The translations under genes were made by a program, and so were the position numbers. The notes beneath the pieces are model-generated. The model saw nothing but the letters and a program-made list of their open reading frames with translations, did not search any database and had not been told where the DNA came from. From CAZDSS01 sp964508185 (lineage in GTDB: Bacteria > Pseudomonadota > Alphaproteobacteria > Sphingomonadales > Govanellaceae), in NCBI GenBank assembly GCA_964508185.1, contig CAZDSS010000063.1, forward strand, positions 1 to 15,460: DNA of 15,460 nt, in the 5' to 3' direction. Position 1 is the stretch's first letter. Every line of letters starts with the position of its first letter. Of this stretch, positions 1 to 6,155 are shown piece after piece.

Positions 1-287
1 TCGGCGCCGAAGCCGAGGCCCTTGACCTTGCTGTCCAGCTCCCCGATGCCCGACAGGATCAGAATGGGCGTGTCGACCTTGGCCACGCGCAGCTTCTTCA
101 GCACGTCATAGCCATGCATGTCCGGCAGGTTCAGATCCAGCAGGATGATGTCGTAATCATAGAGCTTGCCGAGATCCAGGCCTTCCTCCCCGAGATCCGT
201 GGCATAGACATTGAACCCTTCAGCGGAAAGCATCAGCTCAATGCTGCGCGACGTGGTCATGTCATCTTCTATGAGCAGAACACGCAT
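1..287 (-). CDS. ctrA: Cell-cycle response regulator CtrA, N-terminal receiver part (cut by window edge)
   Basis: Reading the minus strand from ATG at 287 gives 95 codons of an OmpR-type receiver domain starting MRVLLIEDDM. The acidic pocket is E7-D8-D9, the phospho-acceptor is D51 in LLDLNLPDMHG, and the conserved T/S position is S79 (LILSG). The phospho-acceptor number and the sequence match alphaproteobacterial CtrA, the master cell-cycle and motility transcription regulator. The C-terminal DNA-binding domain lies outside the window. A good Shine-Dalgarno, AAGGAG, stands 7 bases before the ATG. It is divergent from fliI, a typical CtrA target class, and cckA, which feeds phosphate to CtrA, is in the same window. 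Confidence is high; another close OmpR-family paralogue is only a remote alternative. Confidence 0.93.
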   Translation of the reverse strand, partial: MRVLLIEDDMTTSRSIELMLSAEGFNVYATDLGEEGLDLGKLYDYDIILLDLNLPDMHGYDVLKKLRVAKVDTPILILSGIGELDSKVKGLGFGA

Positions 288-358
288 TTCTTGTCTCCTT
301 CCCCCGACCACGCGCCACGGGCGCCGGTCATCGCATGCGGTGTAACTCTTTAACATGG

Positions 359-377
359 ATGGTTAATTATTGGTAAC
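359..377 (-). promoter_or_regulatory. CtrA-box-like site upstream of ctrA
   Basis: Read on the minus strand, the site is GTTA, seven bases, then TTAACCAT, about 72 bases upstream of the ctrA start. The second half is a perfect match to the extended CtrA half-site; the first half matches TTAA at only two of four positions (or TTAC at a six-base spacing). The same octamer recurs upstream of fliQ. It would fit ctrA autoregulation. The sequence is seen; binding is inferred. Confidence 0.45.
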
Positions 378-467
378 TGAAAAGCCGGTTATTAATCAAC
401 TTTCACTGGTTCTTAATAATGGCGACCTTTTCGCCACATGAGCGCCGCTGCCGGCCCTTTTTCCGGC

Positions 468-482
468 TTTACCGATCCTTAA
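468..482 (+). promoter_or_regulatory. CtrA-box-like site upstream of fliI
   Basis: TTTA, seven bases, TTAA: one mismatch from the CtrA consensus TTAA-N7-TTAA, about 89 bases before the fliI GTG start. It is a candidate for CtrA activation of the fliI-fliJ unit. A 15-base degenerate motif can occur by chance, but TTAA is rare in this GC-rich sequence. Confidence 0.4.
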
Positions 483-570
483 ATCTCGCCGGGCCATATT
501 CCGGGAAAATCATGCGCCCTCCTTGGGCGGCCAATAACCGGCGTCCGCGCGGACGTCGCCAAAGAACCCG

Positions 571-1890
571 GTGACTTCGTTGAACGCAATTTTTTCGGGC
601 CTAGATCGGGTACGCACCGTCCGGGAGTTCGGACGGGTGTCGGCCGTGCGCGGCCTCATGGTGGAGGTCGCGGGCGTGCAGCGGAGCGTGGGCGTGGGAT
701 CCCGCCTGGTGATCGAAAGCCGCAGCGGCCGCCGCGTCCATGCGGAGGTCCTGGGCTTCGAGGACGACCGGGCGCTCGCCATGCCCTTCTCCGGACTCGA
801 GGGCGTCGGCATCGGCTGCCGGGCCTATGTGGACTCGGCCGAAGCGGTAGTCTATCCGACCCCCGCCTGGCTCGGCCGGGTGGTCAATGCCTTCGGCGAG
901 CCCATCGACGGCAAGGGGGCGCTGGAGCAGGGCTTCGATCCCTGCTTCCTGCGCAGCGAGCCGCCGCCCGCCCACAGCCGCAAGCGCGTGGGCGGCAAGC
1001 TTGACCTGGGCGTGCGGGCGCTCAACACCTTCACCACCTGCTGCAAGGGCCAGCGCATGGGGATCTTCGCGGGCTCGGGCGTCGGCAAGTCGGTGCTCCT
1101 GTCCATGCTCGCGCGGTACACCGCCTGCGACGTGGCGGTGATCGGCCTCATCGGCGAGCGCGGCCGCGAGGTCCAGGAATTCATCGAGGACGATCTGGGG
1201 CCCGAGGGCCTCGCCCGCAGCATCGTGGTGGTCGCGACCTCCGACGAATCGGCGCTGATGCGCCGCCAGGCGGCCTATCTCACCCTGACGCTCGCCGAAT
1301 ATTTCCGCGACCGCGACGCCGAGGTCCTCTGCCTCATGGACAGCGTCACCCGCTTCGCCATGGCCCAGCGGGAGATCGGGCTATCCCTGGGCGAACCGCC
1401 CGCGAGCAAGGGTTATACGCCCACCGTCTTCGCCGAATTGCCGCGGCTTCTGGAGCGTGCCGGTCCGGGGACGGGGAAGGGGAGCATCACCGGGCTTTTC
1501 ACCGTGCTTGTGGATGGCGACGATCATAACGAGCCGGTGGCGGACGCCGTGCGCGGCATCCTCGACGGCCATATCGTGCTGGAGCGCCGCATCGCCGAGC
1601 GCGGCCGCTTTCCCGCGGTCAACGTCCTGCGCTCGGTCTCGCGCACCATGCCGGGCTGCAACAGCCCGGAAGAGACCGCGCTCATCCAGGCGGCGCGACG
1701 GCACATGGCCACTTTCGGCGACATGGAGGAGATGATAAGGCTCGGCGCCTATCGCCGCGGCAGCAATCCGGATGTGGACGAGGCGATCCGCCTCGAGCCC
1801 GAGCTCGAGGCCTTCCTTGCCCAGCGCAAGGACGAGCGCGCGACCCTTGACGAAGGCTACGCGGCGCTGCGCCGCATCCTCGGCGCCTGA
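571..1890 (+). CDS. fliI: Flagellar type III export ATPase FliI
   Basis: The 439-residue protein has the usual FliI length and belongs to the F1-beta/Rho-like ATPase family. It energises substrate unfolding and release at the flagellar export gate on the cytoplasmic side. Visible features: an N-terminal beta-barrel region (about 1-95); Walker A AGSGVGKS at 167-174; the GERGREVQEF motif at 195-204, carrying the family's catalytic glutamate region; Walker B VLCLMD at 252-257; and the SVTRFAMAQREIGL and GEPPASKGYTP stretches diagnostic of FliI/type III ATPases. The start is a GTG at 571; an upstream Shine-Dalgarno is weak, but it includes the normal N-terminal MTSLNAIFSGLDRV region. fliJ follows after 47 bases. 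A virulence type III ATPase is unlikely given fliJ, fliQ, fliR and flhB nearby. Confidence 0.96.
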   Translation: MTSLNAIFSGLDRVRTVREFGRVSAVRGLMVEVAGVQRSVGVGSRLVIESRSGRRVHAEVLGFEDDRALAMPFSGLEGVGIGCRAYVDSAEAVVYPTPAWLGRVVNAFGEPIDGKGALEQGFDPCFLRSEPPPAHSRKRVGGKLDLGVRALNTFTTCCKGQRMGIFAGSGVGKSVLLSMLARYTACDVAVIGLIGERGREVQEFIEDDLGPEGLARSIVVVATSDESALMRRQAAYLTLTLAEYFRDRDAEVLCLMDSVTRFAMAQREIGLSLGEPPASKGYTPTVFAELPRLLERAGPGTGKGSITGLFTVLVDGDDHNEPVADAVRGILDGHIVLERRIAERGRFPAVNVLRSVSRTMPGCNSPEETALIQAARRHMATFGDMEEMIRLGAYRRGSNPDVDEAIRLEPELEAFLAQRKDERATLDEGYAALRRILGA

Positions 1891-1937
1891 CGGGACCGGG
1901 AGACGTATGGTTATGCGAGTTTTGGGGGTGATGTGAG

Positions 1938-2348
1938 ATGAAGGCCATCCAGGGGATGATTCGCCTGCATCGCTGGCAGGCAGACGAAAAGCGCCGGGAG
2001 CTGGCCGAACTTGAGGCCATGCGCGACGATCTTCTGGCGCGCCGCGCCGCGCTCGAGGAAGAGATCCGCAGCGAGCAGAGCCAGGCCCAGGAAGCGGTGG
2101 TCCAGTTCGCCTACGCATCCTACATCCGCTCGGCGCTGGCCCGTCGCGAGACCCTCGGCCATTCCATCGCCGAGGTGGAGCGCAATCTGGAGATCAAGCG
2201 CGAGGAGCTGGCGGAAGCGGTGCGCGACCTCAAGAAGTTCGAAACCGCCGCCGCCCGCCGCGCCGAGCGCATGCGCGAGGAGGCGGGCCGCCGGGAGCAG
2301 AGCGCCCTCGACGAAATGTCGCTCAACATCCATCGCCGCCGCGGCTGA
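1938..2348 (+). CDS. fliJ: Flagellar export chaperone/stalk protein FliJ
   Basis: This 136-residue, highly charged protein is predicted to be almost entirely an antiparallel coiled coil, with heptad-rich Glu/Arg/Ala stretches over about 12-60 and 75-125. That is the expected fold and length for FliJ, which inserts like the gamma subunit into the FliI hexamer and promotes export-gate activation and chaperone cycling. FliJ diverges strongly in sequence, so the call rests on position directly after fliI, length and coiled-coil character. A GGGGGTGA Shine-Dalgarno-like stretch precedes the ATG. A strong hairpin terminator follows, ending the fliI-fliJ unit. Confidence 0.88.
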   Translation: MKAIQGMIRLHRWQADEKRRELAELEAMRDDLLARRAALEEEIRSEQSQAQEAVVQFAYASYIRSALARRETLGHSIAEVERNLEIKREELAEAVRDLKKFETAAARRAERMREEAGRREQSALDEMSLNIHRRRG

Positions 2349-2358
2349 CGCGGCGACA

Positions 2359-2724
2359 TCACTTGCACGATGAAACCGGCCCGGCGCTTGCCGGGCCTTG
2401 TTTCATGAGATCGAACGTGACGGCGCGGCCCTCATGCCGGCCGTCGGCGGGGGCAAGCCATTCCCGCAACAGCGCCTGGGCCGCAAGGAAGGCCGCCCGC
2501 CGCAGGGAGAGCGGCCCCGCGCCCCGCGCTGCGGCGATGCGGCGGTCCAGCTCCTCAAGCACATGATCGGGCGGCGCGGCGCGGACATGCGCCTCCATGC
2601 CTTCCTCAAGGACGACGCTTTTCAGCGCTGCCGTCTCCCCCACCTTGATGATCCACTCCATCCCGCTGAAGCAATCCAGCGCCTCTTCCAGCGCGCGAAT
2701 GCGCCGTTCCAGCTCGCGTTTCAC
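2359..2724 (-). CDS. Small hypothetical protein, helical, unrecognised family
   Basis: The minus-strand frame from GTG at 2724 encodes 121 residues. The start is chosen because GGGAG lies about 9 bases upstream; a longer start at 2799 would add a stretch encoded by AT-rich DNA and lacks a clear ribosome site. Residues 1-19 form a charged helix (KRELERRIRALEEALDCF), followed by a compact region around MEWIIKVGETAALKSVVLEE and a helical segment rich in Ala/Leu/Arg (54-90). There is no signal peptide, membrane segment or catalytic motif that I recognise. The last 14 or so codons run through the terminator hairpin, so the natural C-terminus may be shorter or the frame may have been extended by loss of a stop. 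It is divergent from the transposase-like gene. Function unknown. Confidence 0.55.
   Translation of the reverse strand: MKRELERRIRALEEALDCFSGMEWIIKVGETAALKSVVLEEGMEAHVRAAPPDHVLEELDRRIAAARGAGPLSLRRAAFLAAQALLREWLAPADGRHEGRAVTFDLMKQGPASAGPVSSCK
2372..2404 (+). terminator. Strong hairpin terminator after fliJ, symmetrical for both strands
   Basis: GGCCCGGC (2378-2385), loop GCTT, GCCGGGCC (2390-2397) form a perfect 8-bp GC stem. Flanking GAAAC on the left and GTTTC on the right give it an A-tract/T-tract outline, so it can act in both directions. It lies 24 bases beyond the fliJ stop. Unusually, it falls inside the 3' end of the minus-strand small gene 2359-2724. Confidence 0.75.
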
Positions 2725-2744
2725 TGTCGTCCGCTCCCATACGT

Positions 2745-2800
2745 CATTACACGTAATGCGTGTATGAAAAATTTCTGTTGCAAGTTTTGACATATACACG
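2745..2800. repeat. Nested inverted and direct repeats, possible operator
   Basis: Three symmetrical elements occur in the AT-rich gap: CATTAC-AC-GTAATG (2745-2758), a perfect 6-bp dyad; CGTGTAT (2759-2765) paired with ATACACG (2794-2800), 7 bp each with a 28-base gap; and the direct repeat TACACGT at 2748 and 2795. They sit between the divergent starts at 2724 and 2873 and overlap the candidate promoter. A repressor or transposase-like DNA binder could use them; this is inference. Confidence 0.5.
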
Positions 2801-2807
2801 TTTTAAT
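2778..2807 (+). promoter_or_regulatory. Candidate sigma-70-type promoter for the transposase-sigma factor pair
   Basis: TTGCAA (2778-2783), an 18-base spacer and TTTAAT (2802-2807) resemble a -35/-10 pair; a perfect TTGACA also lies at 2787-2792, with a poorer TACAAC 15 bases on. Transcription from the first pair would start near 2814, leaving an untranslated leader before the ATG at 2873. The AT-rich surroundings contrast with the window average. Confidence 0.35.
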
Positions 2808-2872
2808 TACAACTGGATTCGTACAGTACAACTATGGATAGCAGATCGTTATCAACAAGGGGTGGCGTGGAA

Positions 2873-3931
2873 ATGGCAGACCTTGGGCGTACCGAGAAAT
2901 CCGGGGGGGCGACGCGATCCGCATGGGGGGACAAGCGCCGGCTTGCCGTAAAATCCAAACTCGATCTCCTGCGCCTTGCCGAAAGGCTCGGCAGCGTGAC
3001 GCGGGCCTGCGAGGCGCTGGGCTATTCCCGCGACAGTTACTATCGGTTCAAGACCCTGTACGAGCGCGGCGGGGTCCATGCCCTGACCGATCTCAGCCGG
3101 CGCAAGCCGGTGTTCAAGAACCGCGTCGCCGCCGAGGTGGAGGCGGCGGTGCTGACCGCCAGCCTCGAGCATCCCGAGCAGGGCCAGCAGCGCATCGCCG
3201 AGCTTCTGGCGGCGGCGGGCTATCGCATCTCGTCGAGCGGGGTGCGCTCCGTCTGGATGCGCCACGGGATGGAGACGACGGAAAAGCGGCTCTTCGCCCT
3301 TCTTGAGCGCAGCCGATGGGACCAGCGGCCGCCGTCGGCGGAGCAGCAGGCGGCGCTCGACCGCGCGCGGGCGCGGGGGCTCCTGCGGTCCGGCGGCTTC
3401 GTCACCCGCCCGGGCCAGGTCTGCTACCACGACAGCGTCCATGTGGGCGACCATCCGCGCTGCGGCGAAATCCATCTCATGACCTTCATCGATTCCTACA
3501 GCCATTTCGCCTTCGCGGCCCTGCTTCCCGAACAGCCCGACGCCGATGAAGCGGCCGCTTTCCTGCGCGACCGGGTCCTGCCCTGGTTCGAGGCCCACGA
3601 CCTTGGCGTCGAGACCGTGCGCACGGACCGCCGCCCGCCCTTCAGCGGCAAGGGGCGCAAGAGCTACGGGGGATTCCTGCGCGACATGGAGATCGCCCAT
3701 CTGCACCGCCTGAGTCGCGGCACGAGCCGCGCCGATGCGGGCAGCAACCTCATCGAGGAACTGCGGCGCGAGGTGTTCCAGCCCTTCTTCCGCGGGCCCG
3801 ACGGCCGTCTCGAGGCGCTGGAAGCGGCGCTGGCCGACTGGATCGTCGCCCATAACGAGCAGAAGACGCGGCCCGGCCCCTGCTGCTTCGGCCGCACGCC
3901 CGCCGCCACCGTCGCCGCCGTCCTTTCGTGA
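2873..3931 (+). CDS. IS481-family transposase-like protein (helix-turn-helix plus DDE integrase core), possibly domesticated
   Basis: The 352-residue protein matches the layout of IS481-type transposases. Residues 27-84 form a helix-turn-helix (LAERLGSVTRACEALGYSR) with the usual SRRKPVFKNRV ending. Residues 100-145 contain HPEQGQQRIAE and SSGVRSVWMRHGMET, conserved in the family. The integrase core follows, with candidate catalytic D187 (YHDSVHVGD), D252 (RTDRRPPF) and E295/E296 (GSNLIEE). The usual TD-G-E-F/Y and NG-ERF surroundings are altered. The start at 2873 is preferred over ATG 2834, since only 2873 has an upstream AAGGGG. No terminal inverted repeats were found, and the sigma factor gene begins 9 bases after the stop, so the gene looks like an operon member, not a free insertion sequence. 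Catalytic activity is uncertain. Confidence 0.8.
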   Translation: MADLGRTEKSGGATRSAWGDKRRLAVKSKLDLLRLAERLGSVTRACEALGYSRDSYYRFKTLYERGGVHALTDLSRRKPVFKNRVAAEVEAAVLTASLEHPEQGQQRIAELLAAAGYRISSSGVRSVWMRHGMETTEKRLFALLERSRWDQRPPSAEQQAALDRARARGLLRSGGFVTRPGQVCYHDSVHVGDHPRCGEIHLMTFIDSYSHFAFAALLPEQPDADEAAAFLRDRVLPWFEAHDLGVETVRTDRRPPFSGKGRKSYGGFLRDMEIAHLHRLSRGTSRADAGSNLIEELRREVFQPFFRGPDGRLEALEAALADWIVAHNEQKTRPGPCCFGRTPAATVAAVLS

Positions 3932-3940
3932 GGTCGCGCC

Positions 3941-4582
3941 ATGTATGACGCCTTTGATGGAGGCCGCCCGCGCGGCGGCCGGGAGATCCCCCGTCTCGAC
4001 AACCGGCGGACCGGCCCGGGCGAAGGCTCGGCCCGGATGCGGAGCGCCGCCTTCTGGCAGGGATGGATGGAGCACAAGAACTACCTCCTGCAGCTCGCCC
4101 TGCGCTGGATGTCGGGCAATCATGCGGATGCGGAGGATCTGTTGAGCCGCGCCTGTCTCAAGGCTCACGACCGCTACTTGCGCGACGCCCCGCGCATCCG
4201 CAAGCTCCGCCCGTGGCTTGCCCGCCTGCTGCACAATGTCTGCATGGACGAACACCGCAAAAGGGCGGTGCGCAACCGGGTTGCCGAGCAGTTCCATCCC
4301 GAGCAGCTCGAGCATCTGGCGATCCAGACCCGCGCGGCGCGGCCCCATGACGAGCAGAACGACGTGGCGGAAGCGGTATCGACGGCGCTGGACGCCATCA
4401 TCGCCATGCCCAACCGGCTGCGGCATCCCTTCGTCCTGCGCTTCATCTACCAGTATTCCAACCAGGAGATCGCCCGCCATCTGGCGCTCACCGAGGTCAA
4501 TGTGCGAAAGCGCATCCAGCTCGGCCGCAGCCTGGTGCGCGAGCGGCTGGGCGCGAGCGACATTCTCGACGAGGGCAACTGA
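3941..4582 (+). CDS. ECF-type RNA polymerase sigma factor
   Basis: The 213-residue protein has the two-domain plan of extracytoplasmic-function sigma factors. Region 2 is at about 44-108, with GNHADAEDLLSRACLKAHDRY and WLARLLHNVCMDEHRKR, the DAEDL and RNLCIDHLRKR-like signatures for core binding and -10 recognition. A linker is followed by region 4 at about 145-203, including the helix-turn-helix YSNQEIARHLALTEVNVRKRI. The first 35 residues are a Gly/Arg-rich extension; M33 (ATG 4037) is an alternative start. The ATG at 3941 has GAGG overlapping the stop of the preceding gene, suggesting translational coupling. No anti-sigma gene (ZAS or NepR type) is visible beside it, so regulation is unclear. 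Its targets may be the neighbouring DUF2589, muramidase and patatin genes; this is inference. Confidence 0.85.
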   Translation: MYDAFDGGRPRGGREIPRLDNRRTGPGEGSARMRSAAFWQGWMEHKNYLLQLALRWMSGNHADAEDLLSRACLKAHDRYLRDAPRIRKLRPWLARLLHNVCMDEHRKRAVRNRVAEQFHPEQLEHLAIQTRAARPHDEQNDVAEAVSTALDAIIAMPNRLRHPFVLRFIYQYSNQEIARHLALTEVNVRKRIQLGRSLVRERLGASDILDEGN

Positions 4583-4587
4583 ACGGC

Positions 4588-4610
4588 GAGGGGCCGGGAT
4601 CCGGCCCCTC
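4588..4610. terminator. Hairpin between convergent sigma factor and DUF2589 genes
   Basis: GAGGGGCCGG (4588-4597), loop GAT, CCGGCCCCTC (4601-4610): a perfect 10-bp stem in the 52-base gap between convergent stop codons. Position and symmetry suit a shared terminator for both strands. There is no T-tract on either side, so intrinsic termination may be weak or Rho-assisted. Confidence 0.55.
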
Positions 4611-4634
4611 CTCGTCGCTGCCCGCCGGCGGGGC

Positions 4635-5249
4635 CTAGATGCCGCCGCCGTCCTCTGAAAGGCCATTGTCCTCGTCTGGCGGGGTCGCCGCCGGGGTCTC
4701 CGACGGGCGCTGGGGCTCGGGCGAATCCGCGGCGGGGCCGCGGAGCGGGGTTATCATGTTGGTGTAGGTATCAATCACCCGCATCACCGCTTCGGGCGTC
4801 TGGATGCTCTTGAATTCCAGCTCCACATTCACATGGTCCGACGGGCGGCGGCCGCTGCCGTCCCGGCCGTGGCGGGGCGAAAGGGACACGGTGAAATTGG
4901 CGCGGCTTGCGCCCTGGTCCTCGCTCTCGCCTTCCTCCCGCAAGGTGCGGCGCAGGCGGCGCAACAGCGATACATGCTCGCTCTCCGCGCCTTCGAGGCG
5001 GATCGACAGCTCCACCTTCATGCGGTCGAGCGCAAGGCCCGAGGGCGACACCATGGCGACGAGCGGCACCTTGGCGTAATGCACGTCGTCGAGCTGCACA
5101 TGGACCATCTTGGCGCGCAGGACGCCGTTCTCGTCATGCTCGAAGAACTCGGACAGGATGCGGATGTACTGCTCGGCGACGAGGGAGTTGGTTTCCGCCG
5201 CCGCATGCTGCAGGCCGCGGGTGATCGAGGTCAGCTTCTGGTTCTCCAT
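4635..5249 (-). CDS. DUF2589-family protein, divergent paralogue (second gene of pair)
   Basis: The 204-residue protein from ATG 5249 starts MENQKLTSITRGL and carries a DUF2589-like core: helical N-terminus with LVAEQYIRILSEFF, a strand block VPLVAMVSPSGLALDRMKVELSIRLE (about 61-86) and a C-terminal TPEAVMRVIDTYTNMITPL (151-169). That last motif parallels PPEALRRVIDYLTDAATRPI in the neighbouring DUF2589 gene. The tail (171-204) is Pro/Glu/Asp-rich and looks disordered. No signal peptide or membrane segment is seen. An upstream ATG at 5315 would add 22 basic residues (MFRRLRALFRR...); it has its own AAAGG, itself inside a small CCTTT-GGG-AAAGG stem. ATG 5249 has AGGAG 10 bases upstream and aligns with the start of the paralogue. 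The family has no known biochemical role that I can state. Confidence 0.72.
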   Translation of the reverse strand: MENQKLTSITRGLQHAAAETNSLVAEQYIRILSEFFEHDENGVLRAKMVHVQLDDVHYAKVPLVAMVSPSGLALDRMKVELSIRLEGAESEHVSLLRRLRRTLREEGESEDQGASRANFTVSLSPRHGRDGSGRRPSDHVNVELEFKSIQTPEAVMRVIDTYTNMITPLRGPAADSPEPQRPSETPAATPPDEDNGLSEDGGGI

Positions 5250-5351
5250 TCCGGTGTCTCTCCTGCCGTTGCGTCTCATCAATCTGCGGAACAAGGCGCG
5301 AAGCCTGCGGAACATGTGTTCGCCTTTCCCAAAGGAGCCGTGGGGGAAGGA

Positions 5352-5384
5352 CCCGGCGCGAACGCCGCGGCGTCACGCGCCGGG
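5352..5384. repeat. Long GC-rich hairpin between the two DUF2589 genes
   Basis: CCCGGCGCG (5352-5360) pairs with CGCGCCGGG (5376-5384), and the interior contains the perfect 12-base palindrome ACGCCGCGGCGT (5362-5373). On the minus-strand transcript it begins 6 bases after the upstream gene's stop (5391) and precedes the next gene by about 100 bases. It could attenuate transcription or protect mRNA ends, making the two genes unequal in output. There is no T-tract. Confidence 0.55.
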
Positions 5385-5390
5385 ATCCGG

Positions 5391-6044
5391 TCAGTTCTTG
5401 CTCATTTCGGCCAGCTCTTCGGCCGGGGTCTTGAGCCTGGTGTCCGCAGGCAGGGCGTCGGTGCTCTTCAGCTCCTTGTTGGCCGGAAGCGTGATGGGAC
5501 GGGTCGCCGCGTCGGTGAGATAGTCGATCACGCGGCGCAGGGCTTCGGGCGGGGGCTGGCGCTTCATCTGGGTATGGATGGAGTACTTGGCCCGGGTGTC
5601 GGTGCTGCGCGTCTGCTCCGCCTTGTGGCTGACGCGGGCCGTGATCTTGGCGCTGAACGGCCCCCAGCCCACCCGCGCCTCGAGCGAGCCGTCGAACTCG
5701 GTGGAGCTGTGGAAGGATTCCGCGCTGCTCACTTCAAGCTCGAAATCGACGGTGCCGGTCTCGACGCAGAGATTGGGATGTTCGATCGCCGCCATCAGCG
5801 GGATGCGCATGGAGCGCTGCAGGATGCCCTGGTAGTTGCCGTCGGAATCGACGATGGTCTCGTCATAGTCGAAGGTGATCTGAAGGGCCTTGCCGTCCTT
5901 GATGCAGACGGACTGGAGGAAGTCCGCGTAAGCCTTGCTTGCCTGAACCTGCGCGCTGACCATGGCGGTCAGCGGGCCGGCGATCATTCGGTCGAGCGGC
6001 AAGGCATTGATGACGGACCCGGTAAATCGGGGATCCACTGCCAT
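5391..6044 (-). CDS. DUF2589 domain-containing protein
   Basis: The 217-residue protein shows the recognisable DUF2589 plan. The N-terminal helix (15-43) reads LPLDRMIAGPLTAMVSAQVQ, matching the family's opening motif of a PL-A-A-AQ-A helix. The middle strand block is IPLMAAIEHPNLCVETGTVDFELEVSS (about 81-107). A region with TRSTDTRAKYSIHTQMKRQPPPEALRRVIDYL follows, again family-like. A 35-residue polar tail ends the protein. No signal peptide or membrane span is seen. The ATG at 6044 has AAAGGA about 8 bases upstream. It precedes a more divergent paralogue on the same strand and lies downstream of the muramidase gene; all three may be one transcript. The family is of unknown function, and tandem copies are common for it as far as I recall. 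Confidence 0.85.
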   Translation of the reverse strand: MAVDPRFTGSVINALPLDRMIAGPLTAMVSAQVQASKAYADFLQSVCIKDGKALQITFDYDETIVDSDGNYQGILQRSMRIPLMAAIEHPNLCVETGTVDFELEVSSAESFHSSTEFDGSLEARVGWGPFSAKITARVSHKAEQTRSTDTRAKYSIHTQMKRQPPPEALRRVIDYLTDAATRPITLPANKELKSTDALPADTRLKTPAEELAEMSKN

Positions 6045-6155
6045 GTCTGGTGTCCTTTCCTATCGGTATTTCTGCGAAGCGCGGGCGGGGCCGGGATGGG
6101 GCCGGGCGCGCGCCTCCTTCTGACGCGCGAGTTGTCACTTCGTGACCGGACGTCG

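Larger units (their letters stand above)
288..570. promoter_or_regulatory. Divergent ctrA/fliI intergenic regulatory region
   Basis: This 283-base gap separates divergent ctrA and fliI. The central part, about 345-420, is strikingly AT-rich for this genome and contains four TTAA tetramers (350, 363, 392, 413), the core of the CtrA recognition sequence. The part near fliI (420-570) is GC-rich again, with one more TTAA at 479. No small gene or RNA gene is convincing in it. Autoregulation of ctrA and CtrA control of flagellar genes are known in Caulobacter and relatives; their operation here is inferred. Confidence 0.6.

Noticed and set aside
2398..2790. A plus-strand 130-codon frame opposite the small hypothetical gene
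   Set aside because: It starts within the fliJ terminator and gives a biased His/Arg-rich translation. The minus-strand frame has a proper GGGAG ribosome site and a more protein-like composition.
2725..3960. Complete insertion sequence with terminal inverted repeats
   Set aside because: I looked for matching ends around the transposase-like gene and for a target duplication and found none; the sigma factor gene starts 9 bases after its stop.
2852..4666. A 604-codon minus-strand frame opposite the transposase-like and sigma factor genes
   Set aside because: Both plus-strand products are recognised families with ribosome sites; the antisense product is biased and motif-free.
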